From positions 25,270,501-25,334,500 of the forward strand of contig NC_091020.1 of assembly GCF_041296385.1 (NCBI RefSeq): a stretch of DNA of 64,000 bases. The letters run 5' to 3'. Numbering within the stretch: the stretch's first letter is position 1; each line of letters starts with the position of its first letter. The stretch is from Aphelocoma coerulescens. Its lineage: Eukaryota > Chordata > Aves > Passeriformes > Corvidae. The notes under the pieces are model-generated. The model was not told the origin of the DNA and did no database searches. It worked only from the letters and a program-made list of their open reading frames with translations. Position numbers and translations under genes: made by a program. Positions 30,101 through 41,289 of the stretch are shown in pieces.

Positions 30101-33100
30101 TTCCCATGGGCCCAGTTCTTGAGCTTATGCAGGTCCCTGTGGATGGCATCCTGTCCTTCAGGTGAGTCAGCTGCCCCATTAAGCTTGTTGTCATCTGAAA
30201 ACTTGCTGAGGGTGCTGAGGGTGGACTTCACTTTTAAGGAAAAATTCCTTAGATTTCTGCAGTCAGTTGATGTGATCTGTTACCAAGATTTTCTATATAC
30301 ACAGAAAACCTTTTGTCTTTCCACTCATTTCCATCCTCAGCCTGTGCCTTCCTCACACACTAAAGCCAACAGTTCTCTACAGTTGCTGAATATAATTCAA
30401 AGTTGCCTCTATCATTTCTTCCTTAATCCCATTTCAGACAGCAAATGATTTGATGACTAAATTAGCAAAATAATCAGTGATAAACAGTGACTTTTGTCCA
30501 TCTGCAAATTGTATAGTATTACCTTAATGTTTGGAATTAGCAACAATTGTGCAGTGCTAATGGCCTTTCTGGAGCTTTAGGATCAATATGTGAGGCTACC
30601 ATAATGCCTGATAATCCATTTCCAGCAGCTAAATGTCTCCTTCACAGTAGGTTTGATGTTTCCATTTTGGACTCTGGCATCATGTCTCTTTGTTCATCAG
30701 ATGAGGAGAAATTCACCCACATTTTGTTGTTATATCTCACCTAGAATTAATTCCTGTCATAAAAACTCCACTTGTTAAGGACATAATTGCTTTAAAGTAA
30801 AACAAAAAATACTGTGCGAGTCAATAGTGGCTGAAGTGAGGCATGTTATACAGTGAAAGGAATTTCATATTGCAAGTAATTTCATGCTGGATACACTATT
30901 TATCTGTTCAGGATAGATATCTGGCCCTGGGGCAGCTTGTCAAGTTGTTCTTTTAGGCAAGCATGGCTTTAGTACGATGAGCATTGGTGTCTTTGTGACA
31001 TCTGTGTTTTGGAAGTACATTCAGATACTATTAGTGGTGCTTCTGCAGGGTGGCATCATCTCATTGCCCCACCACAGCCTCAGAAAGCACCAGCAGTGTG
31101 CTGCCAGCCCTGGCTTTCACTTCTCTTGTCTTGTGGCAGCCGAGAGGTGGTGCTGGGCTTTGCTCTCCTCTGCCCCTCATTGCTTTGTATCCCAGTCAAG
31201 CCTGTTGGACTGCATCCTGCTTTGAAGGACACAGAGGCCTAACAGGGCATATCAGTCCTGGATAACTGCAACTTCTTTAGTCTCTAGGCTGTGCTTTGTG
31301 TTGGCAAAGGAAACAACCTTGTGCAGCCCTCCATCTCCAACCTGCCAATTGTGCAAGACACATCGCTGGCTGTCTGCAATAAAGAGAACCTGTTGTGCAG
31401 CCAAGTTCTTCCCCAAGGAGTCCTCTTCCCTGCCATACAGCCATTCCACACCATTCCTGCCTCAGGCAGGGCTGGACAGGCAGTGCCTGCTATGTGGATG
31501 CTGGCCAAAGAGCCAGGGCCATTTGATTGGTACACTCTCAGATTTCTCTAAATCCCAGTGACAGAAAACCTTTGACTTGATCTCTATCTTGCTGGCTAAT
31601 GTTAACATCATGTGTGAAATAAATGTAGCTGGTTTTGCTAATAAAAAGAGGATTCTGTCAGGACAATAGCATTAACAACATTATTGACTACCCTGGTATG
31701 AAAGAGAATTAATACTCTCAGATAACCTTACACAAAATTATCATCTAAAGCTTTTATTGATTTGCACAAGGTAGCTTTGAGTTGTGATTTAACATCTTGG
31801 TAATGAATAAATGCAGGTTAGCATGTGATGCTGAAGGAATATGAGTGACAGCCAGAATTTAGCTTTGTTTTGTGTTCAAAATGAAAACTCAACGTTTAAG
31901 ATTTTGGTTGTGAATTTGAAATCCTTGTTTTCATCTCTCTGATTCTGAATGTTGCCTTTCCCAGTTGTCATAGCCATTCTTTTTCTGTATCTTGCTATTC
32001 TTAACTTCAGCTTCTTGAACCCTTTCTGCATCACTGTTTTCCTAGTTGCTTCTAGCACTGGGATCCCGTTTTGATCTTGATAAGGATTTGTGAGAAAATA
32101 TGAAGCTTAAATCCACACCAGAGACCTCATCCAGCAGTCCTATATATATAAATAACTGCACTGAGGGATGTCAGTAGTAACTGGGAGCTTTTGCATGTGT
32201 CTGGTTGCACATTAATTCTGTATAATATATTATAGTATTCAGTTGCATAGAATTTTCCATACTGATGAGAACATCTGTTGGTTGTCTCCATGGGAGCATG
32301 AGGAAAGAATGAGCATGGATTCTGGATTATTTTCTCTCCCCGAACTTGGAAGCCCAACAGTGAGATGGGATGAGCCATCTAAATACAGAATGTTAGTTTT
32401 TACTGCAGTCAGCTGGCATATCCATTAGTGCTACATTGATACAATTAAAACCAGTTATAAATGGTTTTCATTGTTAAGTTCATCTGTGTCATCTTTTAGC
32501 TTTTCTCCTACCTGTGTATGGGTCAAATTTGAAAAAGGATGCATAACTAGACATCCTACGTGGTTTCCCTGAACTTCCTCATATCCTGACAGTTATCTAG
32601 GGGCAAAGAGAAAAGTCGTAATTCCAGGAAGTGTTTTCTTTTCCCATACTGGGGACTGAGCAAAGATACTCATGTGACAAGGCTAGATTTTGTAAAAGTG
32701 TGGTTGCACTCACATTTGTGTCTCAGTCTCAGTGACTGTGAAATATAATAATGGTACTGACCTTCTTTGTAAAGCCTTGAGACTTTTGCTCTAGATAAAC
32801 TAGAGCTTCATAAAGTTCCACTTAGTTAATCTTAAGTATCTCAGGACCTCTCTGTGAAGCATCCAGGTATATCACAGTGAGTTTGGAATATTGTCCTTCA
32901 TCTTTCTAGTGCTGTGCTTACCTCCCCAGCCTTGCAAGAGTGGAACCAGCTAACGCTCATTCCCTCCTCTTAAGGCCATCAAATTCAAGACCTCCTGGTT
33001 TCTCAGATGGAGCACCTCCCTGGGGCTGTCAGTGCACCTACAGCACACTGTTAGTTTTCTGCAAATGTCACAGACAGGGCAATTATCACTGGAACTTTGT

Positions 33101-33677
33101 TAAAATGTGAAGACAGATAGCACTATATATTCATTAAAATTCAACAAAGGAAAAAAAATTTCCCCATTGTGCCTTTGATGAATGTATCTGTTTGTTTGAA
33201 AACAGGCATATTCCAGCTAGAACAGGATGGTGATTAGAAATCTGAAGTCATGGAGCTCATGTACATACTTGATCTAATGAGGTGCTCTGACCATTTTGGG
33301 GAATAGCACAAAGAAAGCTCATTTATTTCTAATTTTAATAATTCCAAACTCCATCAGTAGTCTTGTAATTAGATCCAAACAGACACCTAGTCTTGGAGGC
33401 TTAGCCTAACAGGCTTTAATCAACACTGTTAAAATGATCTCTTGATACATGGTTGCATCAAATAAATTCTGGAGGACACAGATTTCCTTAGTTTGTAAAC
33501 ATCTCTGGGCTGCGGAATGAAATATGAATTTTCTGTTTCTTTGTTTCTATTTAAAGGGAAAAGGAGCGATCCAGCATCGATATGAGGATGAAATTACCAC
33601 CCCTCAAGACTGATGTACCTCACTTCAACATAGGGGACTTTTCTTTGAGCAGATCCATTCCCAAAATTGAAGTCTAG
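1..33677 (+). CDS. CFAP58: CFAP58 (CCDC147), C-terminal part, nine exons (gene-level entry)
   Basis: This entry spans the visible part of a spliced gene. CFAP58 is a long coiled-coil protein of motile cilia and sperm flagella, needed for axoneme and midpiece organisation. The nine exons are 1-104, 2859-3005, 6403-6543, 6894-7117, 9124-9235, 11440-11544, 27597-27716, 29212-29345 and 33557-33677. They total 1208 bases, which is 401 codons plus the stop after a 2-base partial codon. The family is about 870 residues long, so the N-terminal half lies left of the window. The product is Glu/Lys/Gln/Leu-rich with heptad spacing and has no membrane segment. Diagnostic stretches are [38 protein letters not shown] and [10 protein letters not shown]. 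All introns are GT-AG and all phases agree, so the copy appears functional. I recognised the gene from memory of the family, not by a search. Confidence 0.93.
105..2858 (+). other. CFAP58 intron
   Basis: This is AT-rich intronic sequence with a gtagaa donor and a ctattag acceptor. It holds a 16-base perfect palindrome centred on AGATCT at 1311-1326. I saw no RNA gene, full repeat element or coding exon in it. Confidence 0.8.
2859..3005 (+). CDS. CFAP58: CFAP58 exon
   Basis: This exon of 147 bases encodes 49 codons in phase 0 at both ends. It starts [20 protein letters not shown] and ends EKEKESLK. The peptide is a typical charged coiled coil with leucines at heptad-like spacing. The acceptor is ctattag and the donor is gtaaga. 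An in-frame stop precedes the acceptor, so the left boundary is set by the splice site. Confidence 0.92.
3006..6402 (+). other. CFAP58 intron
   Basis: This is AT-rich intronic sequence with a gtaaga donor and a ccatcag acceptor. It includes a short A/C-rich run with aaaac repeats at about 3776-3797. I saw no coding exon or recognisable mobile element. Confidence 0.8.
6403..6543 (+). CDS. CFAP58: CFAP58 exon
   Basis: This exon of 141 bases gives 47 codons, in phase 0 at both ends. The peptide begins [20 protein letters not shown] and ends LKQKKEFDK. It continues the coiled coil. The acceptor follows a pyrimidine-rich tract ending ccatcag, and the donor is gtagga. Confidence 0.92.
6544..6893 (+). 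other. CFAP58 short intron
   Basis: This intron of 350 bases is the shortest visible in the gene, with a gtagga donor and a ccctcag acceptor. I see nothing else in it. Confidence 0.8.
6894..7117 (+). CDS. CFAP58: CFAP58 exon, largest visible
   Basis: This exon of 224 bases carries the most diagnostic peptide of the gene. It begins [20 protein letters not shown], then [17 protein letters not shown] and [20 protein letters not shown], ending SAANVEELR. It ends in phase 2: the last Arg codon is AG plus the A that opens the next exon. The donor is gtagga and the acceptor is ccctcag. Its base composition is more GC-rich than the flanking introns, as expected for conserved coding sequence. Confidence 0.95.
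7118..9123 (+). other. CFAP58 intron
   Basis: This is intronic sequence with a gtagga donor and a tcttcag acceptor. Several short open frames on the minus strand (for example 8721-9050) have no recognisable protein features. No mobile element was recognised. Confidence 0.8.
9124..9235 (+). CDS. CFAP58: CFAP58 exon
   Basis: This exon of 112 bases opens with the A that completes the split Arg codon and ends on a codon boundary. The peptide is [20 protein letters not shown] followed by [17 protein letters not shown]. The VHRWRKLE motif at the exon end, continued as ASDP in the next exon, is a recognisable CFAP58 family signature. The donor gtgatg is weaker than the others. Confidence 0.93.
9236..11439 (+). 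other. CFAP58 intron
   Basis: This is intronic sequence with a gtgatg donor and a ccctag acceptor. I saw no coding exon, RNA gene or recognisable mobile element. Confidence 0.8.
11440..11544 (+). CDS. CFAP58: CFAP58 exon
   Basis: This exon of 105 bases gives 35 codons in phase 0. The peptide begins [20 protein letters not shown] and ends [15 protein letters not shown]. It joins in frame to VHRWRKLE from the previous exon and to [20 protein letters not shown] of the next exon, across an intron of about 16 kb. Confidence 0.94.
11545..27596 (+). other. CFAP58 large intron (about 16 kb)
   Basis: This is the longest intron in view, with a gtactg donor and a ccttag acceptor. It is mostly AT-rich single-copy-looking sequence. 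Small features include a (TA)n run at about 15898-15914, a GT-rich stretch at about 22628-22650 and several short homopolymer tracts. Many short open frames on both strands show no family features. I recognised no nested gene, LTR element or CR1 copy. Confidence 0.75.
27597..27716 (+). CDS. CFAP58: CFAP58 exon
   Basis: This exon of 120 bases gives 40 codons in phase 0. The peptide contains [20 protein letters not shown] and [16 protein letters not shown]. It is clearly more GC-rich than the surrounding intron. The RQPGPE linker between helical segments is typical of the family. An antisense open frame covers this exon but has no independent support. Confidence 0.94.
27717..29211 (+). other. 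CFAP58 intron
   Basis: This is AT-rich intronic sequence with a gtaaga donor and a ttattag acceptor. It includes a (TA)n run at about 28947-28961. No coding exon or mobile element was recognised. Confidence 0.8.
29212..29345 (+). CDS. CFAP58: CFAP58 exon
   Basis: This exon of 134 bases ends in phase 2. The peptide starts [20 protein letters not shown], then [20 protein letters not shown] and EQQK. VLSSELN and [12 protein letters not shown] are recognisable C-terminal coiled-coil motifs of CFAP58. The donor is gtatgg, immediately after AAGAA. If this donor were skipped, the frame would run into a stop at 29386-29388, which gives a possible alternative short C-terminus. Confidence 0.93.
29346..33556 (+). 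other. CFAP58 last intron
   Basis: The donor is gtatgg and the acceptor is ttaaag. The intron carries a CR1 fragment on the minus strand at 29648-30231. The rest is unremarkable AT-rich sequence. Confidence 0.8.
29648..30231 (-). mobile_element. CR1 LINE fragment (3' end, minus strand)
   Basis: The + strand opens with the reverse complement of the CR1 3' terminus (agaacagtttgggttggaag and a following ccaacccccctgcag block). Read on the minus strand it encodes the C-terminal part of the CR1 reverse transcriptase, including [37 protein letters not shown] and [20 protein letters not shown]. It is 5'-truncated, as most CR1 copies are, and is no longer a full ORF. CR1 is the dominant LINE of birds and is also common in reptiles. 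Confidence 0.93.
33557..33677 (+). CDS. CFAP58: CFAP58 terminal coding exon
   Basis: The first base completes the Lys codon split at the previous donor. The peptide runs [20 protein letters not shown], then [19 protein letters not shown], and stops at TAG (33675-33677). This tail is not coiled coil and is rich in Pro, Phe and Ser, as expected for the variable C-terminus of the family. Confidence 0.88.
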
Positions 33678-33831
33678 GAATGCACTTGTCCACTTGCATT
33701 CCTGTTCCCAGTTTCTTGTTTGAGAAACTGTAATTTTAAAAGAGATTCAGAATCTACTGAAATCACTGTATCACCTTCAGGAAAATTTTTGTATATTGTA
33801 TATAATAAAACACATTTTTACACTGGAATTA
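33678..33831 (+). other. CFAP58 3' untranslated region (approximate)
   Basis: This is the short AT-rich sequence between the TAG stop and a canonical polyadenylation signal at 33804-33809. The true cleavage site cannot be read from sequence alone, and the right boundary is only an estimate. Confidence 0.6.
33804..33809 (+). terminator. Polyadenylation signal AATAAA for CFAP58
   Basis: A canonical AATAAA lies 127 bases after the stop and is followed by T-rich sequence. It is the first canonical signal after the stop codon. Confidence 0.65.
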
Positions 33832-33882
33832 CATTTTATATTGCATTTTATATTGCATTTATATTTTGTACATTTTATATTG
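33832..33882. repeat. Short tandem repeat of a 12-mer
   Basis: Two exact adjacent copies of cattttatattg (33832-33843 and 33844-33855) are followed by a diverged 15-base unit and a third exact copy at 33871-33882. The array lies just after the CFAP58 polyadenylation signal. Confidence 0.8.
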
Positions 33883-35356
33883 GAATTAACATAGTTCTTT
33901 CTACAAATTGTGTACCAAATCTGCCCATTTGAAGCCTGCACAGATATAAATGGATAGTGGAGATATTTCTTCTTCAATAATATGTCTCTGTTTAGCACTG
34001 TAACACCACAAAATGCCTTAATCTGTAGTTATTTCTTTTATCTACCTCAGTTGTAAGCACTCATTCCATTTATCTTCTGACTTAAAGCACCTGAAAGAGA
34101 TGAGAATACAGAAAAGAAGAAAAATTAATAGGCTGATGCTTCAAGCCCTGCTGAGCAAATGCAAAATTAACAAGTCTTTACTTAGATGTACATATGTAGC
34201 AGTTCTCTGTGTAGGTAGTGTATAATAGGGTTTATGCAGTGTTTGCTACAGTTGTTAGTAAGATCAAGGAAGTTTGTGGCCACAATGTACATTATTAAGA
34301 GCACGATTGTGTTTACTCTGGTAGATACAAAGTGACATAATTATGTCTGTTCATTTGAGGGGACTGTGTGCACTCAGTGGGACATTCTGTTCTCCCACAC
34401 AAATCCTTCCGAGCGATTAAAATTTGGACTCAAAACATGGCAAACTTTATGCTTTAATTTCTAGACACTTGGGCATTTTTGTAACTTTCAGAAATTGTTT
34501 TTGTAATACAGCAGGAGCCCTCCAACCTTTTCAGCCAAAAGAGATTTAATTACCATTCATTAACAAGTGAAATAACAAAGTCACGGCATGAGGTGCTGAA
34601 GTATAGAAAACTTTCAAGCTGTAAAATAAAATGTTTTGAAACCGATTTGAACGTGGAAGTTTTTTCCCTGCCTGGGAGATAAAAATACTTGTCCAAAGAG
34701 ATATGCTGATAAATATTTCACATGCAGAAAAAAAACCCTCAAAAAATCCCTTTGCAAAGATTTTGTTCTTTCCTTTGGTGGAATACATAATTAAATATTA
34801 AAGCTACTGTGGGAAACTTTAATGGAAGTATTTAATTCAAAGGAATCAAGTTAAATACAACAGGGATCTACTTTGCTTTTACATTGGGGACCAGAACACT
34901 TAGTCATCAGATCCATTGTATTTTTCTTTTGTCCCCAAAATAGCTATTACTGCTTTTTCACTGTCAAGTGCATTATGCTAAAGTTATCATTTTAGGGCAG
35001 TCATACTGTCGGAATTGTGTCTTTTTGTATCTGACGTGTCCTTTTAGATAGAATAATTGACAGTAACTGACATGGGCACTTGAGTCTGATGGAATCCCAA
35101 GTAGGTTTTACTGAAGCTTTTAGAAGCTGGTATTTGCTAAGGTTCTGAGTATCCAGCCTGGAGCTGAATTCTGCTGTGCTTACACTGGGAAGTAATTTGT
35201 ATTGAAATAAATCATCAAAGACACATTTATTAATTCACATGAACTAGAGGCACAGTTAGATTCTAAGAACGCTGTGACTCTGTAGAGAACAACTGATGTA
35301 TTACACTCTACAGTGTGCCCCCTAATTTATCCAGAGGTAATCTCTGTACATCTCCC
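33883..35356. other. Intergenic, nothing recognised
   Basis: This is AT-rich sequence downstream of CFAP58. No coding exon, RNA gene or mobile element was recognised. Confidence 0.6.
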
Positions 35357-35882
35357 ACAGAATCACAGAATCATTTAGGTTGGAAAAGACCTCCAAGATC
35401 ATCCAGTCCCACCTTTGGCTGAACATCAGCATGTCAGCTAAACCAGAGCATTGAGTGTTGTGTCCAGTCGTTTCTAGAACAGATGGTGACTCCACCACCT
35501 CCCTGGGCAGCCTGTTCCAAGGCTTGACCACCTGTTCAGTGAAGAAATTCTTCCCAGTGTCCAACCTGAGCCTCCCATGGCACAGCCTGAGGCCATGTCC
35601 TCTTGTTCTGTCACTTGTTACCTGGGAGAAGAGGCCGAGCCCCAACTTCTTTCAGAAACAACTCATTTCAGGTAGTTGTAGAATGATAAGGTCACTTCTG
35701 AGCCTTCTTTTCTCCAGGCTGAGCCCCCCAGCTCCTTCAGCAACTCATTATGGAACTCTCTAGACCCTTCCCCAGCTCCATTATCCTTCTCTGAACACAC
35801 TCCAGCCCCTCAATTTCTTTCTTGGGGTGAGGGACCCAGAACCGGACACAGCACTTGAGGTGTGGCCTCACCAGTGTGGCCT
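35357..35882 (-). mobile_element. CR1 LINE fragment (3' end, minus strand)
   Basis: The + strand begins with the reverse complement of a CR1 3' end (cagaatcacagaatcattta). The minus strand then encodes the end of the reverse transcriptase, with FFTEQVVKPWNRLPREVVES as the clear signature. The frame is interrupted and 5'-truncated. It resembles an older CR1 subfamily than the copy at 40.4 kb. Confidence 0.9.
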
Positions 35883-38800
35883 CACTTTCTCTCTCTTATC
35901 AGGGTTTAGGAGACAAATTGTTCCAGTGGTCAGAAGAAAGGAGGGGAAGCCCAGCAGATGGAAGTTTTTCCCTACTTTCATATATTTTTATGAGTACAGT
36001 AGTAAAACAGATTCTTTTCTGTCTTTAGTTGTAATTAATAGTAGCTTGTATTGCATGAGTAAGATTTTCTGTAAATACTCTTGACCTAAGTTTTTCCCAG
36101 TCTTTAAAATGTTTGAGATAGTATTTGTCTGAAGACTTGCAAAGGTAAATTCACTTACATTGAAAAGGTGGCTAGTCTTCTAGATAAAAAAAAATAAAAT
36201 GTAGGGGACTGCAAAATAATGTGATTTTCTTGTACAACATGTTCTTCCAGAGTAAAGGGCTGGGAATCGAATACAGTAAATTTCACCTACAAAGTATGGA
36301 AGCTTTTACTTGTTCATCCACAATTTCAGACATCAAGATGTGAATGTGCTGGCTACTATCTTCAGTTTTATTGCATTATTTACTTACTGCGAGGGAAACT
36401 AAATTCACCAGTTAATTCGGGAAAGAAGAAAAAAAAAGACAAGAAAATATAGTCATCAAATTATTGCCAGTAAGTTTCAGCATAATCAGGAATAGAATAA
36501 CTGCAGCCAGCTTAATTTATAGTGCTAGAGAGTGAAAACCATTTCTGAGTTCATATAATAGAACGGATTAAAGCACACCAAATCCCTTCCCCCCGGTCTA
36601 TAAAAGTCAAGGAGCTTGAAAAATTGCTCTGGATGTCTGTGAACCCAGCTGATGCTGAGGTGCTTTTAGTGTTCAAGGATTTGGCTTGCGCAGCAGGGAA
36701 AGGCAGAGCGCTAATGAGAATATCATTTGTTCAGTCGCTTCTGCATTGTGAGCAGCAGCTCTGAAGTGCTTCTCTAAGTTTTGTTGCAGAAAAATGTTAA
36801 TTGAATTCCAGTCTGTGTAAGACATAGCAAGTATATCTTTAACTTCTTGTTCCTTTACAGATATGTGAAAAGATGGAGGTGAAGGGCTATGATCCATGGC
36901 ACTTAAGTTAGAGGAAACCTTTCTTCACTTTAATTGCGTTGGATTGGAGCTTGCACAGTAAATCTATCCTGGAGCCTTTTTTTAGTGAGCAAATTGTTTA
37001 ATATTGTTCACTTTCAGAGCTTTTGCATTATGTAGATAATACTTTAAGTAATTTCACATCAAACTTAAAGCTCTGTCTGATCTTGTTTGGCAGGTCTGTT
37101 CAGTGTATTGCACAAGCAGGACACAAAAAAGACACTGTACACTGAACTATCAAGTTCAAATGTGGAACCCCAACCCTTCTGGGATCACCTATCAGCTATG
37201 AAAGACAGAGCACAAGAATCCAGGCATTAATTTACCCTTGGTTTGTGAATCTGGAGCAGCAGGAGCACATACTACACACCCAGTAACATGTCCTGCTGCT
37301 GTAAATCTGGGAACCCTTTGAGTCAACAGCAGTGAAAACCAGAACACAGCTCAGGCCCTGCTGCGCTGAGATCTACAAACCCCAGGACAGGCTGGGGAGG
37401 CAGAGAGAATGGCTGAGAACTTGGCACGCTCAGACTTTTACCAGCAGCACAGAGCAGAGGCTTTACTTTGAGGGGAGCAGCAGGTTGGGCCCTGGGGCAC
37501 TGATGGGTCTTGAGGGCCCTGCTCAGCTCTCTGTGGGCACCATTTAACAAGCTCAACCCTGCAGCTGAGCTCCTTGTGCTTTCCTGTCCTTTAGGGAGCC
37601 ACTGGCGCCTGCTGTCCCTGACAGGAACAACTTTAGTGGTGTCTCCTCTGTACTGGCCAAGACCAAGCTGCCCACAGGATGAAGAGGAATGGATTGCACT
37701 GGATCTGTGGGTGTAGCAAGCCCAGGTGAAAGGATTTTCTTGCAGAGCCTTCAGACAAGGAACTGCTCCAGAGGCATCCAGCAGCATGGCCCAGAGCACT
37801 GCCTGCAGGTGGGTTGTCAGTAACAGTGTGAGTCCATGGTGCCAGGTCTCAGGCTGCTGTGTTGTATTCTTATTTAGTGTGACACTGTTGTGTCCTAAAA
37901 AAAGTTGCAAGATAGAGCAGAGGGGAAGATCCCCTTGCCTTATTCCCTGTCACCCATGAGAGGTTAACAGAGGACAGATGTAGCAGGGGAGTCAAAAAGA
38001 GAAGTTGGGCAAAACTAGTGCCTGCCATCTCTATAGTGTTAATGACTCTTCCTGAAAATTGGTCCATCCCAACTATCTTTACCCAAATTAGAGTCTCTAA
38101 ATCATGTATATTTGTATTTAGGCATTCTAGCAATTGAGTATTATTTTCCTAGCAGGTGGTTTAGCTGTTGTGCCATCTCCTCTAGCAGAGTGTATTTTTA
38201 GTGTGTTTAGTGCGTTTCTAAAAGCAGACACTTGATTTTGATGCTCTTTCTCTTCCCTAGTTGGATGCTTTGTAAGCAGCCCCACACAGATCAGTTATTT
38301 ATGCTGTTTAGCATATGGAAAGATGTGGGGATCTCATCCCCTGGGCTTGTTTGAGAGCCCTGTTTTCCAAAGGGCAGGTGAAACTGTGCCTGTAGCACCT
38401 GTGGGTGTGAGGGAGCAGGGCAGGACCTGGAGGACATGCTGCACGTGGCTGAGGTCTAAGAAGCTGCCTGTCCCTCTGCTGAGTCTTACCCTTCAGCTTG
38501 TTTTCTCCCTGAATCGGAGCAGCTATGAAGGTTTACTGAACCTTTTAGTCCATCTGCTGACCTCAGAGGGTTTATAAACCTACAAACCTCATCACAGGTG
38601 TATAGAGTCACTTAGATAAGTTGGAATTTTTGGTGGTGGTGGTGGTTTTTTCTTTTGTTGTTTTTGTTTTGTGGTGAGTTCTTCAGCTTACCCAAGACCC
38701 AGAAAAAAAAAAAAAAGGTGCAAAAGTTCTTTTGAAGGATGTTCTATTTGCAAGATGGGTCTTGTCAGATCTGAGTTTCATTCCAAGGTGGCCAGGAGCC

Positions 38801-40439
38801 TCCCCTTCTGATGGTGGGCACTTTAATATGCCCAGGTGTGAAGTGGATATAAAAATTATGCTTTCAGCCAGTCTAAACTGATTTAAACTTCACAGTTCTT
38901 CACAGCAAGAGCTATTTCTCAGGGCTCTTTCTTGGCAGAAGACTAAGCAGTAATTTGGAGGCATTTTAATCTGAAATGAGAATCTCTACATGGGGTTTGA
39001 ATGCACTTCAAGTGAAGTATGTATTTGTAACTTTTGTTGATCGCTCTTAATTTTCCAAGCGTCCCTGTAGAAACAAGGCATGTTTGTGTAGAAGCAAAAT
39101 GCAGTGATAGCTCAGACTTACTGAGAGCCATAGGATGATAAAAGCAAAAGTACTAAGGGAGTGGTATATTTGGCATCAGCCCTGGGATGTGGCTGATTAG
39201 CCATTCTTTCCTACAAAAAATATAAAGAAACTGATCAATGTGAGCTTCTGTCTCCCCTCCCCATGAACACCCTGAAATTTTATCCTAAGAACAAAGTATA
39301 TTTGGAGGAAAGATGCATGTTTTGTTGAGAAAAATAAATAAAAAAATTTAGAATGCTGTGCCCAGCTTCTGCCAGAAAGCACAATTTTCTAGGATTGCTT
39401 TGACATTCATGTGATCATGCCGAAAGCTATTCTGTGGCAGCTGAGCTGCAGGAACTGACCACAGGTACTTAGCTGGCCCCAACTGCAGAGTAAAATGTGT
39501 TTGCTTAAACCATCTTTGTCACTTCAAATGAAAAGGTTCCCAAAGCAGCAGTTTAAGTAAGTCTGTTTTACTTTGCAGTCAGGGCAGGCTATGAGCAAAC
39601 ACATGAGGGGTGTTACCCCAAGGGTGGTAACTCACAAATTTGGTAAAATCCTCAGCAGGGCTTAGTTTTGCTCTGTAAGAGCTGTGCCTCTCTGCAGCCC
39701 CCTTTGATGAAGGATGTTCAGAGCCTTGTGGTGTGGCCGAATGACAGGGCAAACTCTGGGAGTTGCCTGGGTAATAAATATTCTTGCTTCTGAGCCCCCA
39801 GTGGAGCTACGTCCTCCCCTGCAATTTCTGTGCTATTATTCAGAGATATTTCCTCTGGGCCGATTAGGAAAACTCATAACTGGAGTTTTATTTTAACTGA
39901 GTGTACACAAGTCTTCAGAAATTGCCAAGTCCCTTGCTGATTCAGGTGCTGTAGAGTAAAAAGACAAGCAGACCTGAAATGTCTTGGACCAGGCTTCTTT
40001 AACAGCCCTGCATTGATTTATTTGCTCAGTGGTGAGCTCTTTGCTAACTCCTGATGCTTGCAGCACTCCTGAATTTGCAGCAGCTTTGCTAGTCAGCTTC
40101 TCTTGCCAAAGTTACCTTGAAAATTCCTTACAACAACTCTGTTGTGGCTTGGTTTTAGAGTGGATTCTGCTGTCCTTGTTGCAGAAAAGCTGTTTCAATT
40201 GGTATGCAGCACAGAAGAGGAGTGACGTGCATTAACTGGAAGAAGTGAGCAATTAAGTGAACTTTGGTTACAGAACTCAACAGATTTCTGCCTGGGTACA
40301 TGAGCGAGGGTTTAGCGTATTCCATTTGCATCTAAACAGATGCAATTTCTACTTTGCTTTTAAAATGGTGTGGGCTTAGTGAATCCAAGTCTCATTTTAT
40401 TTTATTTGTTTTCTGAATTTCACCATTGATATTGAATGT
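35883..40439. other. Intergenic, simple repeats only
   Basis: No gene was recognised. The block holds a (TGG)n run at about 38630-38645 and poly-A at about 38703-38716. A minus-strand open frame at 37323-37910 has no family features. The segment at about 36590-36830 has balanced, non-repetitive composition and could be a conserved non-coding element, which I cannot test here. Confidence 0.5.
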
Positions 40440-41289
40440 TGATGGCATGCAAACCACTCCTAGGCCAGAGAGACCCCGACAAATTAGAGAGATGAGCAAC
40501 CACCAACCATATGATTTTTAACAAGGGCAAGTGCCAGATTCTGCACCTGGGATGTGTATAGATTGGGGAATGAAAATTGGGTGAGCAGTGCTGTGGAAAG
40601 GGACCTGGGGGTCCTGGTGGATGGAAAGTTGAACATGAGTCAGCAGTGCCCTGGCAGCCAGGAGGGCCAGCCCTGTCCTGGGGGGCATCAGGCACAGCAT
40701 CACCAGCCAGGAAAGGGAGGGGATTGTCCCGCTCTGCTCTGCACTGGGGCAGCCTCACCTTGAGTGCTGGGGGCAGTTTTGGGTGCCACAATATAAAAAA
40801 AATTAAACTATTAGAGAGCATCCAAAGGAGGCCATGAGGATGGTGATGGGTCTGGAAGGGAAGCCGTGTGAGGAGCAGCTGAGGTGATTTGGTCTGTTCA
40901 GCCTGGAGAAGAGGAGACTGAGGGGAGACCTCATTGCAGTTACAACTTCCTTATGAGGGGAAGAGGAGGGGCAGCCACTGATCAGGGACAGGGCTCGATG
41001 AAATGGCATGAAGCTGAGCCAGGGAATGTGTAGGTTGGATATCAGGAAAAAGGTTCTTCCCCAGAGGGTGGTTGAGCACTGGAACGCAACCAAGAGTTGA
41101 GCCTCAACTCAACTGAAGCTCCCCAGGGCAGCGGTCACAGCAGCAAGCCTGACAGAGTTTGAGAAGTGTTTGGACAATGCTCTCGAGGCACAGGGTGTGA
41201 CTCTTGAGGTGTCCTGTGCAGGGCCAGGAGCTGGAGGTGATGATCCTGATGGGTCCCTTCCAACTCAGCGAATTCTGTGATTCTATGAA
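40440..41289 (+). mobile_element. CR1 LINE fragment (3' end, plus strand)
   Basis: This CR1 3' fragment is about 850 bases long and reads on the + strand. It encodes the diagnostic ERDLGVLVDGKLNMSQQC, with frameshifts afterwards. The nucleotide landmarks are gtggaaagggacctgggggt, ggagaagaggagactgaggg and the terminal gggtcccttccaactcagcg, followed by a gtgattctatga tail. The ORF is broken, so the copy is inactive. Confidence 0.93.

Noticed and set aside
37323..37910. 195-codon open frame on the minus strand
   Set aside because: It has no recognisable motif, no start context or splice partner, and atypical composition for a protein. It is treated as chance.
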